From: JBIOUF01 sp044866695
Lineage (GTDB): Bacteria > Actinomycetota > Actinomycetes > Propionibacteriales > Nocardioidaceae
Direction: 5' to 3'
NCBI GenBank assembly: GCA_044866695.1
Contig: JBIOUF010000028.1
Coordinates: 1 to 22,429 of the forward strand
Length of the DNA: 22,429 bases
Shown: one piece after another, positions 1 to 8,273 of the stretch
How positions within the stretch are numbered: position 1 is the stretch's first letter
Layout of the letters: every line of letters starts with the position of its first letter
The notes under the pieces: generated by a model
What the model saw: only the letters and a program-made list of their open reading frames with translations
Database searches by the model: none
Told to the model about the DNA's origin: nothing
Made by a program: the position numbers and the translations under genes

Positions 1-10
1 CCGGGGGGGG

Positions 11-37
11 CGCAAGCTCGCCCTTCTCAACCACCGG
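11..37 (-). repeat. Partial REP-like repeat copy
   Basis: Positions 11-35 match positions 154-178 at 24 of 25 bases, so this is the tail half of the same palindromic repeat, ending in CTCAACCACC. The other half is not present in the window, because a run of G precedes it. It is either a truncated copy or one whose start lies outside the window. Confidence 0.7.
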
Positions 38-60
38 GGCTCTGGCGTCTGGCACATCCC

Positions 61-178
61 GGTGGTTGAGGAGCGAGCCGTTAGGCGAGCGTCTCGAAAC
101 CACCGGCGTAGGGCAGGGTCCCTGCCAGGGTTTCGGTGGTTTCGAGACGGGCTCGCAAGCTCGCCCTCCTCAACCACC
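61..178. repeat. Inverted pair of 44-bp REP-like palindromic repeats
   Basis: Two 44-bp units lie head to head, at 61-104 and 135-178, separated by 30 bp. The first opens with GGTGGTTGAGGAG and closes with GTCTCGAAACCACC. The second is close to its reverse complement. Each unit is itself an imperfect palindrome, with GGTGGTT at one end and AACCACC at the other, around an inner region of GAGC/GCTC motifs. The paired arrangement is that of REP doublets or BIME-type elements, which are non-coding and often lie between genes. The reading frame of the downstream glf stays open across them, but this is a high-GC artefact. I see no transposase in the window. Confidence 0.8.
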
Positions 179-193
179 GGGGGGCTCGCAAGC

Positions 194-230
194 GGTTCCT
201 GAGGAGGGCGACGAAGGAGCCCGTCTCGAA
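194..230 (+). repeat. Degenerate REP-like repeat copy
   Basis: The stretch contains GAGGAGGGCGA and CCGTCTCGAA in the same order and spacing as the 61-104 unit (and the reverse complement of the 135-178 unit), but both GGTGG/CCACC ends have decayed. It is the fourth copy in the cluster. From here to 374 (the rest of the gene-free stretch) I see only G+C-rich sequence and the promoter elements of glf. Confidence 0.55.
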
Positions 231-321
231 GGGCGCCCTCCTCGACCGCCCCCGCTGGCACCGGGTGTCGACCGCGTCGTCCACGGGCGCGGCGGCGACC
301 GGGGGCCCGCCGCCCAACAAC

Positions 322-327
322 TAGACT
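322..327 (+). promoter_or_regulatory. Putative -10 box of the galactan operon
   Basis: TAGACT fits the actinobacterial TANNNT -10 pattern and lies about 50 nt before the glf start codons, giving a short leader. No convincing -35 hexamer is visible at the expected distance. It is the best candidate in the gap between the repeats and glf. Confidence 0.35.
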
Positions 328-374
328 CGGGCGCGGCCGGACTGGGCCAGGAGACCTGCACGCAAGGGAGCCCT

Positions 375-1553
375 GTGTTGGTGAACGCCGACCTCGTGGT
401 CGTCGGGTCCGGCTTCTTCGGGCTGACGGTCGCCGAACGTTGTGCCCGGGAGCTCGGCCTGAAGGTCCTCGTCCTGGAGCGTCGCCACCACATCGGCGGC
501 AACGCCTACTCCGAGCCCGATCCCGAGACGGGCATCGAGGTGCACGTCTACGGCGCGCACCTGTTCCACACCTCCAACGAGCGGGTCTGGGAGTACGTCA
601 ACCGGTTCACCGCGTTCACGCCGTACCAGCACCGGGTCTTCGCGATGTACCGGGGCCAGGTCTACTCGTTCCCGATGAACCTCGGGCTGATCAACCAGTT
701 CTTCGGCCGCAGCCACACCCCCGACGAGGCCCGCGCGCTCATCGCGGGCCAGGCCAGCGAGATCGACACCGCGTCGGCGACGAACCTGGAGGAGAAGGCC
801 ATCTCGCTGATCGGCCGGCCGCTGTACGAGGCGTTCGTCAAGGGCTACACGGCCAAGCAGTGGCAGACCGACCCCACGCAGCTGAGCGCGGACATCATCA
901 CCCGGCTCCCGGTCCGGTACACCTTCGACAACCGGTACTTCAACGACACCTACGAGGGCCTGCCGGTCGACGGGTACACGGCGTGGCTGGAGCGGATGGC
1001 CGACCACCCCAACATCGAGGTCCGGCTGGAGACCGACTTCCTGCGGCACCGCGACGAGTACGCCGGACGGGTCCCGGTCGTGTACACCGGACCGGTCGAC
1101 GAGTACTTCGGGCACAGCGAGGGCAGGCTGTCCTGGCGGACCGTGGACCTGGAGCGGGAGGTGAGGCCGGTCGAGGACTTCCAGGGCTGCGCGGTGATGA
1201 ACTACAACGACATCGACGTCCCCTACACCCGGATCCACGAGTTCAAGCACTTCCACCCCGAGCGCACCCACCTGCCGGGGAAGACGGTGATCGTGCACGA
1301 GTACTCGCGGTTCGCCACCGAGGACGACGAGCCCTACTACCCCGTCAACACCCCGGCGGACCGCGAGCGGCTCCTGCGCTACCGCGACCTGGCGAAGAAG
1401 GAGGACCTCGTGCTGTTCGGAGGCCGGCTCGGCACCTACCAGTACCTCGACATGCACATGGCCATCGGGTCGGCGCTGTCGATGTACGACAACCGGCTCC
1501 GGCCACACTTCACCGGCGAGCACGAGCTCGAGTCCGGCGGGGTGGACGGATGA
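375..1553 (+). CDS. glf: UDP-galactopyranose mutase
   Basis: This FAD enzyme converts UDP-galactopyranose to UDP-galactofuranose, the donor for galactan chains. Seen: a dinucleotide fold at the N-terminus (VVVGSGFFG, residues 8-16), GGN at 41-43 after the second strand, the YGAHLFHT stretch at about 59-66, KGYTAKQW in the middle, and the C-terminal FGGRLGTYQYLDMHMAIG block that closes over FAD. The length of about 392 residues is close to the roughly 400 usual for bacterial UGMs. The frame is open to position 66, but that extension runs through repeats and resembles nothing. An AAGGGAG Shine-Dalgarno at 364-370 points to GTG 375, TTG 378 or GTG 381; 375 is chosen as the longest, and 378 has the better spacing. 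The stop overlaps the next start (ATGA), so translation is probably coupled. Confidence 0.96.
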   Translation: MLVNADLVVVGSGFFGLTVAERCARELGLKVLVLERRHHIGGNAYSEPDPETGIEVHVYGAHLFHTSNERVWEYVNRFTAFTPYQHRVFAMYRGQVYSFPMNLGLINQFFGRSHTPDEARALIAGQASEIDTASATNLEEKAISLIGRPLYEAFVKGYTAKQWQTDPTQLSADIITRLPVRYTFDNRYFNDTYEGLPVDGYTAWLERMADHPNIEVRLETDFLRHRDEYAGRVPVVYTGPVDEYFGHSEGRLSWRTVDLEREVRPVEDFQGCAVMNYNDIDVPYTRIHEFKHFHPERTHLPGKTVIVHEYSRFATEDDEPYYPVNTPADRERLLRYRDLAKKEDLVLFGGRLGTYQYLDMHMAIGSALSMYDNRLRPHFTGEHELESGGVDG

Positions 1554-3664
1554 CCGCGACCCCGGCCGCCACCACCACCGGCGCCGCCACCGCGGCGGAC
1601 CCCGCTGCGGCCGCCGGGCCGGGCGGGGCCACGGTCAGCCGGCTGCTGCAGCGCCAGATCCTCCCGCTGGACCGCGACCTGGACGTGCTCCGGCTCTACG
1701 TCGACCCCGACCCCGCCGTCCTGGACGCCGACAAGTACGAGATCGGCGCCAACCGCTCGGCCCGCGACCTGCACGCGGCCTCGCTGCGGCAGCCGGTGTC
1801 GCAGCACAAGCCCCTGCACCCCGACCTCATCGAGAGCCGCCACCGGATGCGCATCCCGGTGGGCGAGCGGCTGTCGTTCGGCACCTACTTCAACGCCTTC
1901 CCGGCCAGCTACTGGCGCCGCTGGACCGTGGTCACCGACGTCACGCTCACGGTCCGCCTGTCCGGTCGCGGCGCGACGGTCACGCTCTACCGCTCCACGG
2001 CCGACGGGCGCTCGCAGCGGGTGGACTCCGGCCTGACCGGAGACGACGAGACCGGCACCTTCGTCTTCGACCTGCCGCTCAGGCCCTTCGTGGACGGCGG
2101 CTGGTACTGGTACGACGTCGTGGCCGGCGACGTGGACGCCGTCGTGGAGAGCGCCGAGTGGACCGCCGAGGTCCCCGCGGGCCTGGCCGACCCAGGGTCG
2201 GTCACCATCGGCATCACCACGATGAACCGGCCCGACTACTGCGCGAGCCTGGTCGCCCAGATCGGCGCCGACGCCGACCTGGCCGAGCTCCTGGACCAGG
2301 TGCTGGTCGTGGAGCAGGGCAGCCAGAAGGTCTACGACGCCCCGGCGTTCGCCGAGGCCGAGGCCTCGCTGGGCGACCGGCTGCGGGTGATCGAGCAGGC
2401 GAACCTGGGAGGTTCGGGCGGGTACGCCCGCGGGCAGCGCGAGACCCTGGCGCGGGGCACGGCGACGTACTTCATGTGCATGGACGACGACGTGGTCTGC
2501 GAGCCCGAGGGCGTCATCCGCGCGGTCACCTTCGCAGACCTGGCCCGGCGGCCCACCATCGTCGGCGGGCACATGTTCAGCCTGTTCGCCAAGTCCCGCC
2601 TGCACAGCTTCGGCGAGGTGGTCGAACCCTGGCGGTTCTGGTGGGGGTCCGCGCCGGGGGTGTTCACCGACTGGGACTTCGAGGGCCGCAACCTGCGCTC
2701 CGCCCGGTGGCTGCACAAGCGCGTGGACGTGGACTACAACGGCTGGTTCATGTGCCTGATCCCCACCGAGGTGCTGCGCCAGGTGGGGCTGTCGCTGCCG
2801 CTGTTCATCAAGTGGGACGACTCGGAGTTCGGCCTGCGCGCCAAGGCGGCCGGGTTCCCGACGGTGAGCCTGCCCGGCGCGGCCGTGTGGCACGTGCCGT
2901 GGACGGACAAGAACGACGCCCTGGACTGGCAGGCCTACTTCCACCAGCGCAACCGGTTCATCGCGGCGCTGCTGCACTCTCCGTACCCCCGGGGCGGACG
3001 GATGGTGCGGGAGAGCCTCAACCACCAGGTCAAGCACCTGGTCTCCATGCAGTACTCCACCGTGGAGCTGCGGCACCTGGCCCTGGAGGACGTGCTGGCC
3101 GGCCCGGACCACCTGCACGCCGACCTGGGCACCCGGCTTCCCGAGCTGCGCCGGCTGGCCTCGCAGTTCAGCGACGCCCGGCTGCACGCCCATCCCGACG
3201 CCTTTCCGCCCGTACGCCGCCGCAAGCCCCCGCGCAAGGGACGCGACGGGGTGAGCGACATCCCCGGCCGGCTCACCCAGCTGCGCACCGCCGTGCTTGC
3301 TCCGCTGCGGCAGCTGCGGCCGCCCCGCGACCTGTCCCGGTCCTACCCCGAGGCGCAGGTGCCCGCGATGGACGCCAAGTGGTACCGCCTGACCCGGTTC
3401 GACTCCGCGGTGGTGTCCATGCCGGACGGCGCGTCGGCGGCCCTCTACCGGCGCGAGCCCGACCGGTTCCGCGACCAGCTGGCCAGGACCGTGGAGATCC
3501 ACTCCGAGCTGCTCCGGGAGTGGCCGCGCCTGGCGCAGGCCTACCGGGCCCGGCTGGCCGACATCACCTCCCCGGAGGCGTGGGCGGCCACCTTCGACGC
3601 CGCTGCCGAACAGCCGGGCGGGGCGAGCGGCACGGCGCCCAGCCCCGACGGGGCGCCGCGATGA
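1550..3664 (+). CDS. glfT2: Galactofuranosyltransferase, GlfT2-like
   Basis: A GT-A fold processive glycosyltransferase predicted to add Galf units from UDP-Galf to a lipid-linked galactan at the inner face of the membrane. Three parts are visible: an N-terminal beta-rich region (about 30-210), the catalytic domain (about 215-490) and a helical C-terminal region (to 704). Key residues match GlfT2: NLGGSGGYARG before the donor site, the metal-binding DDD at 312-314, WDD at 422-424 (catalytic acid region) and H448 in WHVPW. At 704 residues it is longer than mycobacterial GlfT2 (about 637), partly from an Ala/Thr-rich N-terminal leader and a Pro/Gly-rich tail. It overlaps glf and wzm by 4 bp at either end. 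No GlfT1-type primer transferase is present, so this enzyme may prime as well as extend, or the primer is made elsewhere; that is inference. Confidence 0.92.
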   Translation: MTATPAATTTGAATAADPAAAAGPGGATVSRLLQRQILPLDRDLDVLRLYVDPDPAVLDADKYEIGANRSARDLHAASLRQPVSQHKPLHPDLIESRHRMRIPVGERLSFGTYFNAFPASYWRRWTVVTDVTLTVRLSGRGATVTLYRSTADGRSQRVDSGLTGDDETGTFVFDLPLRPFVDGGWYWYDVVAGDVDAVVESAEWTAEVPAGLADPGSVTIGITTMNRPDYCASLVAQIGADADLAELLDQVLVVEQGSQKVYDAPAFAEAEASLGDRLRVIEQANLGGSGGYARGQRETLARGTATYFMCMDDDVVCEPEGVIRAVTFADLARRPTIVGGHMFSLFAKSRLHSFGEVVEPWRFWWGSAPGVFTDWDFEGRNLRSARWLHKRVDVDYNGWFMCLIPTEVLRQVGLSLPLFIKWDDSEFGLRAKAAGFPTVSLPGAAVWHVPWTDKNDALDWQAYFHQRNRFIAALLHSPYPRGGRMVRESLNHQVKHLVSMQYSTVELRHLALEDVLAGPDHLHADLGTRLPELRRLASQFSDARLHAHPDAFPPVRRRKPPRKGRDGVSDIPGRLTQLRTAVLAPLRQLRPPRDLSRSYPEAQVPAMDAKWYRLTRFDSAVVSMPDGASAALYRREPDRFRDQLARTVEIHSELLREWPRLAQAYRARLADITSPEAWAATFDAAAEQPGGASGTAPSPDGAPR

Positions 3665-4593
3665 CCGCGACCGGGGCGCGGCCCCCCCGGGGAGGTCCGG
3701 TGCCTCATGTCGTCGACCCGGACCGGGTGCCGGACGCCCCGCTGGTCGCCCCCTACGCCACCGGCGGCCTGGTCGAGGTGCTTCGTCGGCGCTACCTGCT
3801 GCGGCTGCTGGTGCAGAAGGAGATCCAGGCCCGCTACAACGGCTCGTTCCTGGGACTGCTCTGGTCCTACGTGATGCCGCTGGTCCGCTTCGCGATGTAC
3901 TTCTTCGTGATCGGCGGCATCCTGCAGCTGCACAAGGAGGTGCCGAACTTCGCCATCCACATCTTCTGCGGCCTGGTGTTCATGCACTACTTCACCGAGA
4001 CGTTCACCGCCGGCACCCGGTCGATCCTGCGGAACAAGGCGATCGTGCGGAAGATGTCGATGCCACGGGAGATGTTCCCCGTGGCGTCGCTGATCGTCTC
4101 GGCCGTCCACACCGTGCCCCAGATCCTGATCCTGGTCGTCGCGTGCGGGTTCGTCGGCTGGTCGCCCACGCCGGCCCAGCTGGGCGCCGGTCTGCTCGGC
4201 CTGGCGATCCTCACCTTGTTCGGCACCGGTCTCGCGCTGGTCTTCAGCGCCGCGAACGTGTTCTTCCGCGACTTCGCGCAGGTGGTCGCGCTGATGACGC
4301 TGTTCACGCACTGGCTGGTGCCGATGATCTACCCCTGGCAGCGGGTCGCGACCTCGGGCTTCCCGGAGTGGGTCAAGGACCTCTACCTGGCCAACCCCCT
4401 GGCCCAGTCGGTGCTGCTGGTGCAGGACTGCTTCTGGCTGCCGACCTTCCCCGAAGGCACCTCGACCGAGGGCTACATGCCCCCGCACCTGTTCGCCATC
4501 TCGGGGGTCACGCTGGTGGTCGGCGTGGTCTTCCTCGGGCTGTGCCAGTGGCTGTTCACCCGGCTCGAGGGCCGGATCGTGGAGCGGCTGTAG
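3661..4593 (+). CDS. wzm: Polysaccharide ABC exporter, permease subunit
   Basis: An ABC-2 type membrane protein of the Wzm/RfbD family, which moves lipid-linked polysaccharide across the cytoplasmic membrane. A proline-rich cytoplasmic N-terminus and an amphipathic stretch (RRRYLLRLLVQKEIQARY, about 42-59) precede six hydrophobic segments, near 66-88, 97-115, 139-163, 174-197, 206-224 and 279-299. The loop GSFLGLLWSYVMPL and the late YLANPLAQSVLL are typical of this permease family. Length is 310 residues. The start ATG overlaps the glfT2 stop, and its first twelve bases are identical to those of glfT2. In mycobacteria the orthologue (Rv3783) sits with wzt and glfT1; here it sits with glf and glfT2, which supports galactan as the cargo. 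Confidence 0.92.
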   Translation: MTATGARPPRGGPVPHVVDPDRVPDAPLVAPYATGGLVEVLRRRYLLRLLVQKEIQARYNGSFLGLLWSYVMPLVRFAMYFFVIGGILQLHKEVPNFAIHIFCGLVFMHYFTETFTAGTRSILRNKAIVRKMSMPREMFPVASLIVSAVHTVPQILILVVACGFVGWSPTPAQLGAGLLGLAILTLFGTGLALVFSAANVFFRDFAQVVALMTLFTHWLVPMIYPWQRVATSGFPEWVKDLYLANPLAQSVLLVQDCFWLPTFPEGTSTEGYMPPHLFAISGVTLVVGVVFLGLCQWLFTRLEGRIVERL

Positions 4594-4609
4594 TGGAGCG
4601 CCGCTAACG

Positions 4610-5410
4610 ATGTCGGAGTCCATCGTCGTACGTGGGGTGAGCAAGCGGTTCACGCTGCGCTACCACCGCACCCTGAAGCAGATGGCGGTGGCGGCGGCCC
4701 GCCGCCAGGCCATCAGCGACACCTTCGACGCGCTGCACGAGGTGTCCTTCGCCGTCCAGCAGGGCGAGTCGATCGGCCTGATGGGGCTGAACGGCTCGGG
4801 GAAGTCGACCCTGCTCAAGATCATCAACGGGGTGATGCGACCCGACGAAGGCAGCGTCCTCACGCGCGGCCGGATCGCCGGTCTGATCGCCACCGGGGCG
4901 GGCTTCCACCCCCAGCTCACCGGCCGGGACAACGTCTATCTCAACGCGGCCATCCTCGGCATGTCGGAGAAGGAGACCAAGGCCAAGTTCGACCAGATCG
5001 TCGCGTTCGCCGACATCGGCCGGTTCATCGACTCCCCGGTCGGGTTCTACTCCTCCGGCATGTTCTCCCGGCTCGGCTTCGCCGTCGCCGTACACACCGA
5101 CTCCGACATCTTCTTGATCGACGAGGTGCTGGCGGTGGGCGACAAGCCGTTCAAGCGCAAGTGCCTGCAGCGGATGGAGCAGATCCGGGCGGAGGGCCGG
5201 ACCATGTTCTACGTCAGCCACTCCGCCCCGTCGGTGCGCCGGATGTGCCCGCGCGTGCTGGTCCTGGAGAAGGGCCACCTGGCCTTCGACGGCCCGACCG
5301 ACGAGGGCATCCGGTACCTCCACTACGACGACGCCGACGACGACGTGGCCTCCGACCCCGAGGACCAGGGAGAGGACGAGCTCGACGCCGAGCTGGGCGC
5401 GGACATCTAG
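4610..5410 (+). CDS. wzt: Polysaccharide ABC exporter, ATP-binding subunit
   Basis: The ATPase partner of the permease encoded 16 bp upstream. Walker A is GLNGSGKS (59-66), the signature is the variant YSSGM (147-151) typical of Wzt/TagH-type exporters, Walker B is IFLIDE (167-172) and the switch histidine is H204. The 266-residue length corresponds to the short form without a C-terminal carbohydrate-binding domain, as in mycobacterial Rv3781. The last 30 residues are strikingly acidic (Asp/Glu-rich). A TGGAG at 4594-4598 is a plausible ribosome site for the ATG at 4610. It closes the glf-glfT2-wzm-wzt operon. Confidence 0.93.
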   Translation: MSESIVVRGVSKRFTLRYHRTLKQMAVAAARRQAISDTFDALHEVSFAVQQGESIGLMGLNGSGKSTLLKIINGVMRPDEGSVLTRGRIAGLIATGAGFHPQLTGRDNVYLNAAILGMSEKETKAKFDQIVAFADIGRFIDSPVGFYSSGMFSRLGFAVAVHTDSDIFLIDEVLAVGDKPFKRKCLQRMEQIRAEGRTMFYVSHSAPSVRRMCPRVLVLEKGHLAFDGPTDEGIRYLHYDDADDDVASDPEDQGEDELDAELGADI

Positions 5411-5552
5411 CCTGCGCGGGGAGTCACACACCTGTAGTTATTGTCAGGCTCGCAAAATTACAGCACTGTAGTTCGCCCGGACCCATTGCCTGGCCCTGTG
5501 GCTGGTGTGACATTTGGTACTCGTGTGACCACCTCAGCGAGGAAGAGCGCCC
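5411..5552 (+). promoter_or_regulatory. Low-GC regulatory gap upstream of the amidase
   Basis: This 142-bp gap is much richer in A+T than the rest of the window. It holds CTGTAGTT twice in direct orientation (5432-5439 and 5466-5473) with an inverted TACAG at 5459-5463 between them. It also has TGTGAC at 5506-5511 and 5524-5529 (18 bp apart) and an opposite GTCACA at 5423-5428. A GAGGAAG Shine-Dalgarno sits at 5539-5545. Promoter hexamers cannot be assigned with confidence. The repeated half-sites look like operator sequences. GTCACA direct repeats recall reported mycobacterial MtrA sites, but the link is inference. Confidence 0.5.
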
Positions 5553-8273
5553 ATGTCAGACCTCCGGAGCCGGTTCGTGCTGGCCTGCCAGCAGGCGATC
5601 GCCCTCGCCGCTGTCGCGGCCGTCGCGGTCTCCGCGGCCACCGTCGTGAGCCTCGACATCGTCGCACCGGCCGGTCCCGTGTCGTCGGCGAACCGGGTCA
5701 CCCCGGCCGCCGTGACGCCGGGACAGGCCGTGGTGGCCGCCCCGCGAGCCGGGCGACCGATCCGGCCGGTGGTGCGCGAGGTGCCGCTCGACGGCATCGA
5801 CCGACGGGGGCTGCGGGCGCTGGCCGGCGAGTCCGAGACGGTCGTGACCGGCGCCGGGGTGCTGTCGGCCCCGTCCCGGCTGAGCGTGCTCAGCGCGCCC
5901 GAGCCGGTGCGCGGCTACGCGACCGTGGGCATCACCTGGGCCCCCTCGGACCTGGCCTGGGGCCGCGACCGGCTCGCGATCGAGCTGCGCACCAGGAGCC
6001 GCGGGGTCTGGTCGACCTGGCAGCCGGTGCAGAACGACCCCGAGCACGAGGCCGACCCCGAGGAGCTGGCCGCCGTCCGGGACGGCACCGACCCGGTCGT
6101 GGTCGGCGACGTCGACGACGTCCAGGTGCGGGCCACCACTGCCGACGGCCGGACCCCCGGTGACATGTCGCTGTCCCTGGTCAACCCGGGCGGGCCGGAC
6201 CAGGGCGGCGACCCGGCGAGTCCGTCGACCGCCGGCGACACCGGCGGCGCGGACCCGGCGTCGGCCCCGGCCGGCGCGGTCCTCGCGGCCGCGACCACGG
6301 GCGTGCCCCGGCCCACGATCCTGACCCGGGCCCAGTGGCGCGCCGACGAGCGGATGCGCGACCCCAAGTCGCTGCGGTACGGGACGATCAAGGCCGGGTT
6401 CGTCCACCACACCGTCAACGCGAACAGCTACAGCCGGGGCCAGGTGCCGGCGATCATCCGGGGCATCTACGCCTACCACACGCAGTCCCGTGGCTGGAGC
6501 GACATCGGCTACAACTTCCTGGTCGACCGGTTCGGCAGGATCTGGGAGGGCCGGTACGGCGGCGTGGCCCGGCCGGTCGTGGGGGCGCACACCCTGGGCT
6601 ACAACGAGTACTCCTTCGCGATGTCGGCGATCGGCAACTTCGAGACGGCCCGGCCGACCGCGGCCATGGTCGACGCCTACGCGCGGCTGTTCGCCTGGAA
6701 GCTGTCACTGGCCGGGGTGTCGGCGACGGCGACCCGGCAGAAGCTCGGCTCGCACTACTTCAAGGCGATCAGCGGGCATCGCGACGCCGGCTCCACCGCC
6801 TGTCCCGGGCGCTACCTGTACGCCCGGCTGGGCGACATCAGGACCTCGGCGGCCCGCTACCAGCGCAGCGGCATGGCCGGGATCGTCCCGGCGCCGCGGA
6901 CCAACCTGTCCGGCTCGGCCTGGCCCGACCTGGTCGTCCGCGACGCCGCCACCAAGGAGGTGCGCGTCGTACGCACCGGTGGCCAGCTGAGGTTCGGCCC
7001 GCGCTCGGTGGCCGCGCGCGGGATCGGGACCGGCAGCCGGGTCGTGGCCGGCGACCTCACCGGCGACGGCCGGCAGGACCTGCTGGTGCGAGGGCCGCGC
7101 ACGCGTGTGACCAGGCTCTACCGAGGCACCGCCGCGGAGACGTTCGCCCGGACCAGGCTGACCACCGACCGGTTCGCCCACATCACCTTGCTGACCGGGG
7201 TCGGGGACTGGAACGGCGACGGCAAGGACGACGTGGTCGGGCGGGGACGTCGCGGCACGCTGTGGCTCTACCGGGGCCGCGACGACGGCTCGTTCGCCGT
7301 GGCGCGGCGGCTGGCCCGCCACGCCTCGGGCTACGGCCTGCTCGCCGGCGTAGGCGACTTCGACGGCGACGGCCGGGCCGACCTGGTCGCCCGGGCCCGG
7401 GGGACCCTGTACCTGCTGCCCGGTCGGGCCGACGGGCTGGGCCCGCGGGTCGCGCTGCCCGGCCGGTGGTCGGGTTTCGACGTGATCGCCGGACGTGGCG
7501 ACGCGACCCGGGACGGCGCCCCGGACCTGCTCGCGCGGGCCCGTTCGTCCGGCCGGACCTACGTCTTCCCGGGCACCGGCGACGGCGGGCTGGGGCACTG
7601 GCTCGGCCCCTACGAGCGGTTCGCGGGCTACACGAGGATGGCGCTCGCGCCCGTCACGCGCGGTGGCGGCGCCGACGTGGTGGCCTGGGCGAGGAGGACC
7701 GGCCGGGTCAGCGTGGTCGCCAACAACGACGCGGTCAACCTGGGCGCGGTGGTCGACACCGGCCTGACGCTGCCGTCGGCGAACCTGCTGCTCAACGTGG
7801 GCGACTGGGACGGCGACGGGCGCGGCGACATCATGACCCGCAGCGGCCAGAGCGGAGCGGTCTACCTGCGTCGTGGGCTGGGCGGCGCGAAGTTCGCCCG
7901 GCCGGTGCGGATGGCCCGCGGCTGGGCCGGGGTGCGGCGGCTCGCGCCGGTGGGCGACGTCACCGGGGACGGGCGGCCGGACCTGGCCGGCCGGTCCAAG
8001 GGCGCCACGCGGGTCTACCCCGGCAACGGCCTGGCCGGCTTCGGACCGTCCTACGTCGTCGCCTCGGCGGGCTGGGTCAGCTCCCCGCCGTCGGCCGCGG
8101 CGTCGATGAGCTGGGTGGTCGGGATCGGCGACCTCGACGGCAACGGCCGGGCGCAGGACCTCCTGCTGCGCAGCCCGGCCGGGAACCTGTGGCTGCTGCC
8201 GGCGACCTCCACCGGGTACGCCGAGGCGCGGTTCGTCGGCTCCGGGTTCGGCGGCTACGACCTGGCCGGCTGA
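5553..8273 (+). CDS. Secreted PGRP-type N-acetylmuramoyl-L-alanine amidase with FG-GAP propeller
   Basis: Predicted zinc amidase cutting the muramyl-L-Ala bond of peptidoglycan outside the cell. A signal-like segment lies at about 8-35 (basic start, then Ala/Val-rich). A beta-rich region (about 115-210) and an Ala/Pro/Gly linker lead to the amidase_2/PGRP domain at about 253-435: VHHT (H285/H286), WSDIGYNF (Y320), EGRYGG, and SGHRDAGSTACPG with H409 and C417 as expected zinc ligands. The rest, about 450-906, holds repeats spaced about 50 residues apart with calcium-loop motifs (DLTGDG 501, DWNGDG 552, DFDGDG 602, DWDGDG 751, DVTGDG 802, DLDGNG 860). Those near 650 and 704 are degenerate. This is a seven- or eight-bladed FG-GAP/VCBS propeller, probably for anchoring or binding glycans. 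The ATG has a good Shine-Dalgarno 7 nt upstream. Mycobacterial Rv3811, a PGRP protein, also lies near glf. Confidence 0.9.
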   Translation: MSDLRSRFVLACQQAIALAAVAAVAVSAATVVSLDIVAPAGPVSSANRVTPAAVTPGQAVVAAPRAGRPIRPVVREVPLDGIDRRGLRALAGESETVVTGAGVLSAPSRLSVLSAPEPVRGYATVGITWAPSDLAWGRDRLAIELRTRSRGVWSTWQPVQNDPEHEADPEELAAVRDGTDPVVVGDVDDVQVRATTADGRTPGDMSLSLVNPGGPDQGGDPASPSTAGDTGGADPASAPAGAVLAAATTGVPRPTILTRAQWRADERMRDPKSLRYGTIKAGFVHHTVNANSYSRGQVPAIIRGIYAYHTQSRGWSDIGYNFLVDRFGRIWEGRYGGVARPVVGAHTLGYNEYSFAMSAIGNFETARPTAAMVDAYARLFAWKLSLAGVSATATRQKLGSHYFKAISGHRDAGSTACPGRYLYARLGDIRTSAARYQRSGMAGIVPAPRTNLSGSAWPDLVVRDAATKEVRVVRTGGQLRFGPRSVAARGIGTGSRVVAGDLTGDGRQDLLVRGPRTRVTRLYRGTAAETFARTRLTTDRFAHITLLTGVGDWNGDGKDDVVGRGRRGTLWLYRGRDDGSFAVARRLARHASGYGLLAGVGDFDGDGRADLVARARGTLYLLPGRADGLGPRVALPGRWSGFDVIAGRGDATRDGAPDLLARARSSGRTYVFPGTGDGGLGHWLGPYERFAGYTRMALAPVTRGGGADVVAWARRTGRVSVVANNDAVNLGAVVDTGLTLPSANLLLNVGDWDGDGRGDIMTRSGQSGAVYLRRGLGGAKFARPVRMARGWAGVRRLAPVGDVTGDGRPDLAGRSKGATRVYPGNGLAGFGPSYVVASAGWVSSPPSAAASMSWVVGIGDLDGNGRAQDLLLRSPAGNLWLLPATSTGYAEARFVGSGFGGYDLAG

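Noticed and set aside
66..374. Upstream extension of the glf reading frame
   Set aside because: The frame runs through REP-like repeats, and the residues resemble no protein. Ribosome-site spacing and the family N-terminus place the start at 375-381.
2158..3660. Plus-strand frame preceding wzm
   Set aside because: It is the alternative frame of glfT2, is Arg/Pro/Gly-rich and has no motifs. wzm begins at 3661 where the ATG overlaps the glfT2 stop.
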